From Micrococcaceae bacterium UBA3381 (GTDB lineage Bacteria > Actinomycetota > Actinomycetes > Actinomycetales > Micrococcaceae): a stretch of 21,277 bases of DNA. The position numbers and the translations under genes are program-made. The stretch lies in NCBI GenBank assembly GCA_002358975.1, contig DEPX01000105.1, forward strand, positions 1 through 21,277, given 5' to 3'. This document shows, piece after piece, positions 15,368 to 21,277 of this stretch (the first letter of the stretch is position 1; each line of letters opens with the position of its first letter). The notes below the pieces were generated by a model. That model worked only from the letters and a program-made list of their open reading frames with translations. It was not told the origin of the DNA and ran no database searches.

Positions 15368-15719
15368 AGGTCTCTCCTCGAGATCATTGGCACGCGAATG
15401 CGCGAAAAATATTAGAAGCAATTGGGCACGTCTATACGCCGAGCGGAATCGCTTAGCCATCAGAACGTCGTTCCAAGGCGTGGTTATGGTTGATACCGTG
15501 CGCAAGCCGTGCACGCGGGAGCGATGAAGTGGCTGGTGTGATTTCCTTTTCGTGTTGCGTCACAAAACAGCAGATGGCACGGCGCTTAGATTTGAAAAAT
15601 TTAGTAAACGAAAATGCTGCGGGCTTTCCACTGTACTACTCAGTACTCGCGGTACCGAATTTTATCGATGGTGGCGCTGGTCTCCTCGGCTGCTTGCAGG
15701 AAAAGAAACGAGGAAAGAA
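15368..15719. other. Intergenic region upstream of BCCT copy 2
   Basis: No convincing gene, RNA or repeat was found here. Short open frames on the plus strand (for example from 15490) have no ribosome site, no recognisable protein pattern and run into the argG terminator, so they are not called. The stretch must hold the promoter of BCCT copy 2. Candidate A+T-rich hexamers (TATAGA near 15437, TAATAT near 15410 on the minus strand) lack a matching -35. No copy of the TTGTATGCAA motif was seen. Confidence 0.5.
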
Positions 15720-15767
15720 AAGCACATGGCGCTACTACGATGTTTATCATAGCGGCGCCATGTGCTT
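15720..15767 (-). terminator. Intrinsic terminator of argG
   Basis: A perfect 13-bp stem pairs 15720-15732 (AAGCACATGGCGC) with 15755-15767 (GCGCCATGTGCTT) around a 22-base loop. On the minus strand it lies 40 bases after the argG stop and is followed by a pyrimidine-rich tract with repeated T-runs (TTTCTTTCC then TTTCTTTTCC). This is the clearest terminator in the window. Confidence 0.8.
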
Positions 15768-15806
15768 GGTCTTCACGTTACTGAAGACGTCTAAGGTTTG
15801 TGAATG

Positions 15807-17228
15807 TTAATCCGTTCCTGCATCGAAGGCTGCATGGAGACTCGCGGCATCCTGTTCGGCGTCAACATCGGCATCGGAGGCAGCAATCTGCTTGGCCCCA
15901 CCAACTTCGAGTTCGCCCATGAGCTCGGCCGTTGGACCAGCCAGGGTACCTCGGGAAGCGTACTGTTCCAGACGGGCACGGGAATCAGCGATGTCAAGGT
16001 TGCGCATGGTCAACTGACCAATACGGTCATCTGGGCCAAATGCGGCGTCTTCGACCCGTTCCATGGACAGTTTTTCTGGTGTGTACGACAGATTTTCACC
16101 AGTGGTGTCTAGGATTGTGTAGTCATCACCGCGGCGTAGGCGCAAGGTCACTTCACCGGTGATGGCAGAGCCGATCCAGCGTTGGATGGATTCACGCAGC
16201 ATTAGCGACTGGGGATCAAACCAGCGGCCTTCGTACATGAGACGGCCCAGGCGATAACCGTTGACATAGTAGTTTTCTAGTGTGTCTTCGTTGTGGATCG
16301 CATTGAGCAACCGTTCGTAGGCGATGTGCAACAGAGCCATACCGGGCGCTTCATAAATACCGCGGGATTTGGCTTCAATAATCCGGTTTTCAATCTGGTC
16401 GGAGACACCCAGACCGTGGCGCCCACCGATTGTATTAGCTTCCAATACCAGTGCGACGGGGTCGGTGAACTCGATGCCGTTGATGGTGACGGGGCGGCCC
16501 TGGCGGAAGCCGACGGAGACTTCTTCAGTTTTTACTTCTACGTCATCGCGCCAGGCAGCTACACCCATGATTGGTTCAACAATATCGAGTCCGACATTCA
16601 AGAATTCTAAGGATTTTGCTTCGTGGGTGGCACCCCAAATATTCGCGTCAGTTGAGTAGGCTTTTTCGGTGGAATCGCGGTACGGGTAACCGCGTTCAAC
16701 CAGCCATTCTGACATTTCCTCGCGCCCGCCGAGTTCTTCGACAAACACGGAGTCAAGCCACGGTTTGTAGATCTGCAGGTTGGGGTTAGCCATCAGACCG
16801 TAGCGGTAGAACCGCTCAATATCGTTGCCCTTATAGGTGGAGCCATCACCCCAGATATTCACGCCGTCGTCTTTCATGGCCCGTACCAGCAAGGTCCCGG
16901 TGACAGCACGACCTAGCGGTGTGGTGTTGAAGTAGGTTTTGCCAGCTGAACGCACATTGAATGCACCAGTTTGGAGTGCGACGAAGCCTTCTTCAACCAG
17001 GGGGGTCTTCGCATCGATGAATCGGGCAATTTCTGCGCCGTAATCTTTGGCGCGACTTACCACGCCTTTAATATCTGGCTCATCGTATTGGCCAATATCG
17101 GCGGTGTAGGTGCATGGGATGGAACCGTTTTCGCGCATCCACGCGACGGCTACTGACGTATCGAGACCTCCGGAAAAGGCGATACCAACACGTTCGCCAA
17201 TGGGCAGAGAAGACAAAACCTTAGACAT
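15807..17228 (-). CDS. argG: Argininosuccinate synthase
   Basis: A 473-aa enzyme joining citrulline and aspartate with ATP to give argininosuccinate in arginine synthesis. The ATP-pyrophosphatase loop SGGLDTS is at residues 19-25. Other family blocks are GKTYFNTTPLGRAVTGTLLVRAM, WGDGSTYKGNDIERFYRYG, IWGATHEAKSLE and GGRHGLG (longer ones given only as family cues). It belongs to the longer E. coli-like ArgG class (about 447 aa there), with an extra C-terminal tail rich in Ala, Asp and Glu. The ATG at 17228 has only TTGAGG very close by. It stands alone and away from other arginine genes, flanked by its own terminator. Confidence 0.95.
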   Translation of the reverse strand: MSKVLSSLPIGERVGIAFSGGLDTSVAVAWMRENGSIPCTYTADIGQYDEPDIKGVVSRAKDYGAEIARFIDAKTPLVEEGFVALQTGAFNVRSAGKTYFNTTPLGRAVTGTLLVRAMKDDGVNIWGDGSTYKGNDIERFYRYGLMANPNLQIYKPWLDSVFVEELGGREEMSEWLVERGYPYRDSTEKAYSTDANIWGATHEAKSLEFLNVGLDIVEPIMGVAAWRDDVEVKTEEVSVGFRQGRPVTINGIEFTDPVALVLEANTIGGRHGLGVSDQIENRIIEAKSRGIYEAPGMALLHIAYERLLNAIHNEDTLENYYVNGYRLGRLMYEGRWFDPQSLMLRESIQRWIGSAITGEVTLRLRRGDDYTILDTTGENLSYTPEKLSMERVEDAAFGPDDRIGQLTMRNLDIADSRARLEQYASRGTLAGPTAELMGELEVGGAKQIAASDADVDAEQDAASLHAAFDAGTD

Positions 17229-17326
17229 AGCCTCAAGAATAGTAGTTTAACTGCCGCTTCTCCGAATCGTTGCAGACAACGACCAAAAACTGCGGTGTGA
17301 AGACAACTGTGGCCTAGGGTTAAATC

Positions 17327-17851
17327 ATGTCAAAATCTGGTACTGGTCATCGCGCAATTAGTCACCCATTAGATCAGTGGGGTGTACCCAATAACCCCAC
17401 GGTGGGGATGGTCATTGGCTCTGATGCGTCCGGTGCCCGTTTTAATCTCGTAGCGGTTGGCCCCGATGGCACCGTGGGCTCTGCTGCATTTCAAAACCGG
17501 GACGATGCAGAAACTGCCGTGAAAATCATTAACACCACATTAGACTCTCCTGCCACCGGCAGAGTCGGTGGACCATTTGTGGTCTTTCGGAAGGGCAAAT
17601 TTAAACAAGGTATCCGTTGGATTGGTTATGACCTCAAGGTAACTGATGGCGAACCAGCACCGGATACGGAAAAACCGAGCGCTGTGGTTTGGTTATTGCC
17701 GGCTTCTGATGAGAAAACTGTGGCTCTGGTGGATACCCGGGATCCAGACAATTATCGTCCGATTGGTTTCTTTTTTACCACCGATGATGCAAACGTTTTT
17801 GTTGACACCATGGACGCCTTGATCGAGTCCACCTCGCAAGCCACCGATTAG
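17327..17851 (+). CDS. Conserved-looking protein of unknown function
   Basis: I do not recognise this 174-aa protein. It is soluble, with no membrane segment or signal peptide and no cysteine. Two halves look alike in shape: each has a beta-rich stretch ending in an alpha helix that starts with a DDA sequence (NRDDAETAVKIINTTL near residue 62-77, TTDDANVFVDTMDALIES near 151-168). This suggests an internal repeat of a small alpha/beta domain. A Pro/Glu-rich linker (DGEPAPDTEKPS) separates them. The ATG at 17327 has AGGG seven bases upstream. It is divergent from argG and precedes the CBS gene by 101 bases. Confidence 0.6.
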   Translation: MSKSGTGHRAISHPLDQWGVPNNPTVGMVIGSDASGARFNLVAVGPDGTVGSAAFQNRDDAETAVKIINTTLDSPATGRVGGPFVVFRKGKFKQGIRWIGYDLKVTDGEPAPDTEKPSAVVWLLPASDEKTVALVDTRDPDNYRPIGFFFTTDDANVFVDTMDALIESTSQATD

Positions 17852-17886
17852 CCGCACGACGACGCGGTGGCGCTCTTGTGGTAGCT

Positions 17887-17926
17887 GTTGACACTCATGG
17901 GGTCAACTGCAAGCGTGGAAGTGTCA
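17887..17926 (+). promoter_or_regulatory. Overlapping inverted repeats upstream of the CBS gene
   Basis: GTTGAC (17887-17892) is inverted with GTCAAC (17902-17907). The partly overlapping TGACACT (17889-17895) is inverted with AGTGTCA (17920-17926). The left arm contains a consensus TTGACA (17888-17893) but no good -10 follows at 16-18 bases. The arms could form two mutually exclusive hairpins or bind a regulator. Small arms make chance a real possibility. Confidence 0.25.
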
Positions 17927-17952
17927 GCGTTCCCCGTTCAAGGAGGAGAACA

Positions 17953-18366
17953 ATGTTGACTGCACGTGAAATTATGACCCAAGAGGCCGAATGTATTGGC
18001 GAGAATGATTCTCTGACCCAGGCCGCACAGATGCTGCGGGATCTAAAAGTTGGGGCCCTGCCAATTTGTGGTGAAGATAACCGACTTCAAGGTATGCTCA
18101 CTGATCGCGATATTGTGGTCGCATGTGTTGCCGATGGCGGTAACCCCAATAACATCAGGGCCGGTAGCTTCGGTGGCGAAAAACCAGTCACCATTGGCGC
18201 CGATGATTCCATTGATGAAGCGATCAAGACCATGCAGGACCATCAGGTTCGTCGTCTTCCAGTGATCGATGGGCACAACCTCATTGGTATTGTCGCTCAG
18301 GCTGATATTGCTCGGTCGATTTCCGAGGATAAGGTGGGCGATCTGGTCAAGCTTATTTCCAGCTAA
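17953..18366 (+). CDS. Two-CBS-domain protein
   Basis: A 137-aa stand-alone CBS pair (Bateman module) that probably senses an adenine nucleotide or similar ligand. CBS1 covers about residues 7-60 (IMTQEAECIGENDSLTQAAQ, then GALPICGEDNRLQGMLTDRDIV), and CBS2 about 75-128 (VTIGADDSIDEAIKTM, RRLPVIDGHNLIGIVAQADIA). It resembles short actinobacterial CBS proteins linked with stress or dormancy. An in-frame start at 17878 exists, but the ATG at 17953 has AAGGAGGAG directly upstream and starts the conserved LTAREIMT helix. The small Cys-rich gene follows after 35 bases and is probably co-transcribed. Confidence 0.88.
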   Translation: MLTAREIMTQEAECIGENDSLTQAAQMLRDLKVGALPICGEDNRLQGMLTDRDIVVACVADGGNPNNIRAGSFGGEKPVTIGADDSIDEAIKTMQDHQVRRLPVIDGHNLIGIVAQADIARSISEDKVGDLVKLISS

Positions 18367-18401
18367 AAGTATTCCGTTTTGGGATTTTTGGAGGTGCCAG
18401 T

Positions 18402-18638
18402 ATGGCAACCTGTGATGTTTGTGGTAACGAGTACGACAAGGTTTTTAACATTACCCATGAGGGACGCAGCGGAGTGTTCGATAGTTTTGAATGCGCCATT
18501 CATGACATGGCTCCGGTCTGCGCGCACTGTGGGTGCAAAATTATTGGCCACGGTGTAGAAGACGAAGACAACGTCTACTGCTGTGCACATTGCGCCCGTC
18601 AGAAAGGTCAGCAAAGCGCAACAGACCGCGTTTCTTAA
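18402..18638 (+). CDS. Small Cys-rich zinc-binding protein, metallothionein-like
   Basis: A 78-aa protein with CxxC pairs and a Cys-His cluster: CDVCG at residues 4-8, FECAIHDMAPVCAHCGC around 28-44, IIGHGVE and YCCAHCA near 59-65. The second half resembles the compact zinc fold of prokaryotic metallothioneins (which also have a YYC..CA stretch). The first half looks like a zinc-knuckle. It likely binds zinc, for storage or as a structural adaptor. The ATG has GGAGG at good distance. It lies 35 bases after the CBS gene. I see no metal-responsive operator. Function is inferred from cysteine pattern only. Confidence 0.75.
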   Translation: MATCDVCGNEYDKVFNITHEGRSGVFDSFECAIHDMAPVCAHCGCKIIGHGVEDEDNVYCCAHCARQKGQQSATDRVS

Positions 18639-18655
18639 ACCTATCTAATAAATGG

Positions 18656-18679
18656 GGTGACGGCGCAGAGACCGTCACC
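18656..18679. terminator. Hairpin terminator between Cys-rich gene and PcaD-like hydrolase
   Basis: GGTGACGG (18656-18663) pairs with CCGTCACC (18672-18679) around an 8-base loop, between two convergent stop codons. On the minus strand it is followed by CCATTTATT, a weak T-rich tail. It could serve both genes. Confidence 0.6.
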
Positions 18680-18687
18680 TCGTTGCG

Positions 18688-19491
18688 TTAAAGGTTACTG
18701 TCTAGCAACATGGCCAGTTGCTGCGGTTGCTCCAATGGTAATAAGTGTGCCGCTTGGTCGATGACGGCAGTGGTGCCATATTGCACCCTCGAAGCGGTGT
18801 TTTTGGCGTCAGCTACGGTACACATCTGGTCTTGCCCGCCGGCCACGGCGAAAATAGGCACTGAGATCTCGTGCAGACGACTTGTTGCATCGTAATTCCC
18901 GAGTGCTTGGCATAGCGCAGCATATGATTGGTCGTCTGCGCTGACCATGGCGTGTTTCTGCACCTCAAGTTTAGCTGAATTGTCGAAGCCCTCCGAGACC
19001 CAGAGTTGTAGCGACATATCGACCATGGCTTCGGTCCCGGAGGCCTTGACGACCGCCGCGCGTTCGTCCCAGTCAGCCTTTGTGCCGATTTTAGGGGCCG
19101 AGGCCAGCACCGCTATGCCATCAAATAGCTCAGCATGTTCAAGTGCTAGCTGCAGAGCAATCTGACCGGAGATGGATAAACCGGCGAAATACACTTTGGA
19201 ATCGCCGCGGATCGTGCCGGTTTGGTGCAGGTTTTGCACCAGCTGCGCGATCGCATCGGCGAGTTCTTCAATGGAGACAGCTTCATGGTGGGCGGGTGAT
19301 TGTCCGTGGCCAGGCAGGTCAAAACCAATGACCTGGAAACGGTTGGTCAACTGTTGCGCCGTTTCAGTGAACAGCCCATTGACTGAGGTTCCCATCCCTG
19401 GGCCTACAATCAATGTGTCGCGAACGTCTGGGTCGAATGAACCGGATTCGGTCAGGCGGATCACCGCAATATGTGGGTTGGCCACGTTCAA
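18688..19491 (-). CDS. Alpha/beta hydrolase, 3-oxoadipate enol-lactonase (PcaD)-like
   Basis: About 267 aa with Ser106 nucleophile, Asp221 (AGGQDQM) and His249 (DQAAHLLPLE). The elbow reads GLSISG, with Ser at the position of the usual second Gly. The stretch ASAPKIGTKADWDERAAVV (130-148) matches the enol-lactonase signature of PcaD (3-oxoadipate enol-lactone to 3-oxoadipate). No other protocatechuate genes are present, so the true substrate may be a thioester or ester of the neighbouring dehydrogenase pathway. The long frame starts with TTG at 19491, three bases after GGAG. A GTG at 19485 has GGAG nine bases upstream and is equally likely or better. It is the last gene of the E1/E2 operon. 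Confidence 0.75.
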   Translation of the reverse strand: MNVANPHIAVIRLTESGSFDPDVRDTLIVGPGMGTSVNGLFTETAQQLTNRFQVIGFDLPGHGQSPAHHEAVSIEELADAIAQLVQNLHQTGTIRGDSKVYFAGLSISGQIALQLALEHAELFDGIAVLASAPKIGTKADWDERAAVVKASGTEAMVDMSLQLWVSEGFDNSAKLEVQKHAMVSADDQSYAALCQALGNYDATSRLHEISVPIFAVAGGQDQMCTVADAKNTASRVQYGTTAVIDQAAHLLPLEQPQQLAMLLDSNL

Positions 19492-19502
19492 TCACTCCAC
19501 TA

Positions 19503-20786
19503 TTAGCTGATCAGTAAGGCTGGCTCCTCCAGGATAGCTGCCACATCTGCTAAAAAGGCACCCGCCTCGGCCCCATCAACAATTCGATGGTCAAATGAGC
19601 CGGTGAGCGTGGTGATCCATCGCGGTTCCAGCTGCCCATCGACCACCCACGGCTGCTGTTTAACGGCACCGAACGCAATGATGCCCGCTTCGCCCGGGTT
19701 CAGGATCGGCGTACCTGCATCCAGCCCGAGCACCCCGATGTTGGTGATGGTGATGGTCCCATCGGCTAACTCGGCCGGCTGGGTTTTTCCTTCGCGAGCG
19801 CGCTGTGTGAGCTCCTGGATGGCTTCAGCCATCTGTCGTTGATTCAACTGGTGTGCGTTTTTGATATTCGGCACGATCAATCCGCGCTCGGTTGCCGCTG
19901 CTAAGCCGAGGTTGACGTAGTGATGCAACGTGTAGGTGTCGCCATTCCAGGTGGAGTTTGCCTGTGGGGTTTGCAGTGCCGCTTGGGCTACCGCCATAGC
20001 CAAGACAAGCAATGGCGAGACTCTCACGTTTTCGAAACGCGGGTGTTTCTTCAGGGTTTCTAAATATTCCATGGTGCGGGTCGCATCGACCTGCCGGAAT
20101 ACAGAGATATGTGGTGCCGAAGTATACGATTCGGTAACCGCCTGCGCGGTGGCCTTGCGCACCCCGGTAACTTTGATGGTTTCTGATTCGCCTACCGCAC
20201 CAGATTTTGGTGCCGTAGCAGCTGGCTTAGCACCGTCAAGCACGCTTTGTACATCGCTACGAGTGACTTCACCGTGTTGTCCTGTCGGTGTAATTCCGGC
20301 AAGGTCAACGCCGTGATCTTTGGCCAGTTTGCGAACCGGTGGTTTCGCCAGAACTTTGGTAAAAAGGTCGGATTTCTGGGCTGGTGCTGGTTTCGGTTCG
20401 GGCTGCTGCTCTGGTACCGGTTCGGGTTCAGCAACCTGGGTCGGTGCCGGTCTGTCGGGACGGCCACGGCGACGGCGTCGTCCAGGTGTATCGTCTTTCG
20501 GCCCGGAGCCCACCAGCGGAGCCTGTGATGATTCTTCATCTTCGGCACTGGCGGTAACCTCGATGGCAATGAAATTATCACCAACGTTGACGGTGTCGCC
20601 TACCGCAGCGAAGAGTTCTTTGACTTCCCCGGCCCATGGGCTGGGGATTTCTACCAAAGATTTTGCGGTTTCAATTTCGGCGATAACCTGATTTACAGCC
20701 ACCGTATCGCCTACCTTGACCAACCAGTTGGCAATATCAGCTTCGGTGAGCCCTTCGCCGACATCGGGCAGGGTAAAAATATTCAT
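19503..20786 (-). CDS. 2-oxoacid dehydrogenase E2 component (dihydrolipoamide acyltransferase, branched-chain type)
   Basis: A 427-aa E2 core protein that passes an acyl group from E1 to CoA. Lipoyl domain: residues 1-78, lipoylation Lys42 in ETAKSLVE. A Pro/Glu/Arg linker (GRRRRRGRPDRP near 102-113) follows. E1/E3-binding domain: about 143-183 (KPPVRKLAKDHGVDL). Catalytic domain: from about 203 to the end, with His400 and Asp404 in DHRIVDG. ETAK rather than EtDKA and one lipoyl domain resemble branched-chain 2-oxoacid complexes, but acetoin or pyruvate cannot be excluded. The ATG has AAGGAG upstream and lies 20 bases after the E1-beta stop, in one operon. Confidence 0.88.
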   Translation of the reverse strand: MNIFTLPDVGEGLTEADIANWLVKVGDTVAVNQVIAEIETAKSLVEIPSPWAGEVKELFAAVGDTVNVGDNFIAIEVTASAEDEESSQAPLVGSGPKDDTPGRRRRRGRPDRPAPTQVAEPEPVPEQQPEPKPAPAQKSDLFTKVLAKPPVRKLAKDHGVDLAGITPTGQHGEVTRSDVQSVLDGAKPAATAPKSGAVGESETIKVTGVRKATAQAVTESYTSAPHISVFRQVDATRTMEYLETLKKHPRFENVRVSPLLVLAMAVAQAALQTPQANSTWNGDTYTLHHYVNLGLAAATERGLIVPNIKNAHQLNQRQMAEAIQELTQRAREGKTQPAELADGTITITNIGVLGLDAGTPILNPGEAGIIAFGAVKQQPWVVDGQLEPRWITTLTGSFDHRIVDGAEAGAFLADVAAILEEPALLIS

Positions 20787-20806
20787 GTGTCTCCTTATGC
20801 GGTGGC

Positions 20807-21277
20807 CTAGTAGGTGAAGGTCTCATCCACGGCGTCAAGGACCCGGTCTACGGTAGGTAGATAGTCCTGTTCTAGCTGTGATGGTGGATACGGCATATGG
20901 TAGCCACCGACCCGCTGCACTGGGGCTTCCAGACTCAAAAATGCCTGTTCCATTAGGCCAGCAGAGATTTCTGCACCAAAACCGGCAAAGACGGAGGATT
21001 CGTGGACGACGACGGCGCGCCCAGTGGCGGTAACCGCGTTGCTGATCATGGCCATATCCAGCGGTGACAGCCCGCGGATATCTAGCACTTGCAAATCGTA
21101 ACCGTCGTCGACACCGGCTTCAGCCGCCGCTAATGCGGTTGCCACCTGTGGACCCCAGGCCAATAGCGTGCCATCAGTTCCAGGCCGTACTTCGACGGTC
21201 GCGAACGGATTGTTAACCGGTGAATCAAAGTCCACTTGACCGCGCACAAAGTAATGCTTCTTGGGTTCCAGCAACAT
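20807..21277 (-). CDS. 2-oxoacid dehydrogenase E1 beta subunit, C-terminal part (start outside window)
   Basis: The visible 156 residues are the C-terminal transketolase-type domain of the E1 beta subunit. Family cues are LEPKKHYFVRGQ, the GTDGTLLAWG strand, LQVLDIRGLSPLD, VVVHESSVFAGFGAEISAG and RVGGYHMPYP. The frame starts at the right edge with ATG, but this is an internal Met. Full E1-beta subunits are about 330 residues and the N-terminal half lies outside. The protein forms, with E1-alpha, the thiamine-diphosphate enzyme that decarboxylates a 2-oxoacid and loads lipoyl-E2, encoded next downstream. It is probably part of the branched-chain complex. Confidence 0.88.
   Translation of the reverse strand: MLLEPKKHYFVRGQVDFDSPVNNPFATVEVRPGTDGTLLAWGPQVATALAAAEAGVDDGYDLQVLDIRGLSPLDMAMISNAVTATGRAVVVHESSVFAGFGAEISAGLMEQAFLSLEAPVQRVGGYHMPYPPSQLEQDYLPTVDRVLDAVDETFTY

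Noticed and set aside
15368..15514. N-terminal extension of BCCT copy 2
   Set aside because: The extra 49 residues are basic and unlike copy 1. The ATG at 15367 has a strong GAGGAGAG site and gives the same 657-aa length as copy 1.
15490..15810. 106-aa plus-strand open frame between BCCT copy 2 and argG
   Set aside because: No ribosome site, no recognisable protein pattern, and it runs through the argG terminator stem and into the argG 3' end.
17840..17871. Hairpin GCCACCG / CGGTGGC at the end of the unknown 174-aa gene as a terminator
   Set aside because: It begins inside the last codons, has a long 18-base loop and no T-run follows.

Overview
The window looks like chromosome of a Gram-positive actinobacterium, probably Micrococcaceae-like. 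Supporting signs are purine-rich AGGAGG-type ribosome sites next to leaderless genes, DUF3817 and M50B-type membrane proteins, a branched-chain-type acyltransferase (E2), and about 50% G+C by eye. No rRNA, tRNA, CRISPR array or insertion sequence was seen. Genus is not determined.

Layout. 1-525: 3' part of an M50B-type membrane protease, convergent with a formaldehyde-dehydrogenase-like enzyme (581-1720) and its GlcG/HbpS-like partner (1768-2196). 2419-2874: a DUF3817 membrane protein. 2965-4443: a benzaldehyde-dehydrogenase-like ALDH with its own promoter region. 4659-15367: a catabolic island flanked by two colinear 657-aa BCCT transporters. 15807-17228: argG with a strong terminator. 17327-18638: three small plus-strand genes (unknown, two-CBS protein, Cys-rich zinc protein). 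18688-21277: an operon for the 2-oxoacid dehydrogenase E1-beta (partial), E2 and a PcaD-like hydrolase.

The island is the main interest. A minus-strand operon encodes, in order, a GntR/FCD regulator, two AA_synth (DUF1185) paralogues, an alpha/beta hydrolase, an aldehyde dehydrogenase, a small tautomerase and an LLM flavin monooxygenase, followed by a BCCT transporter. Divergent from the regulator is an unusual SnoaL/NTF2-like plus flavin-reductase fusion. Monooxygenase, flavin reductase, ALDH and alpha/beta hydrolase are the four enzyme types of reductive-flavin pyridine ring opening, as in the Acinetobacter trigonelline (Tgn) pathway and the Arthrobacter pyridine (Pyr) pathway. A betaine transporter fits an N-methylated pyridinium substrate such as trigonelline. 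The two AA_synth proteins, the tautomerase and the fused reductase are not part of the Tgn scheme as I know it, so the substrate or route may be different.

The divergent control region is compact and nearly symmetric. Each promoter has TTGAC(A/G), an 18-base spacer and a weak -10 about 7 bases before an ATG that lacks a ribosome site, so both transcripts are predicted to be leaderless. An inverted pair of the 10-mer TTGTATGCAA overlaps both start codons and is a natural operator for the GntR protein. A third promoter of the same form (TTGACG, 18, TAGAGG) lies before the first BCCT gene.
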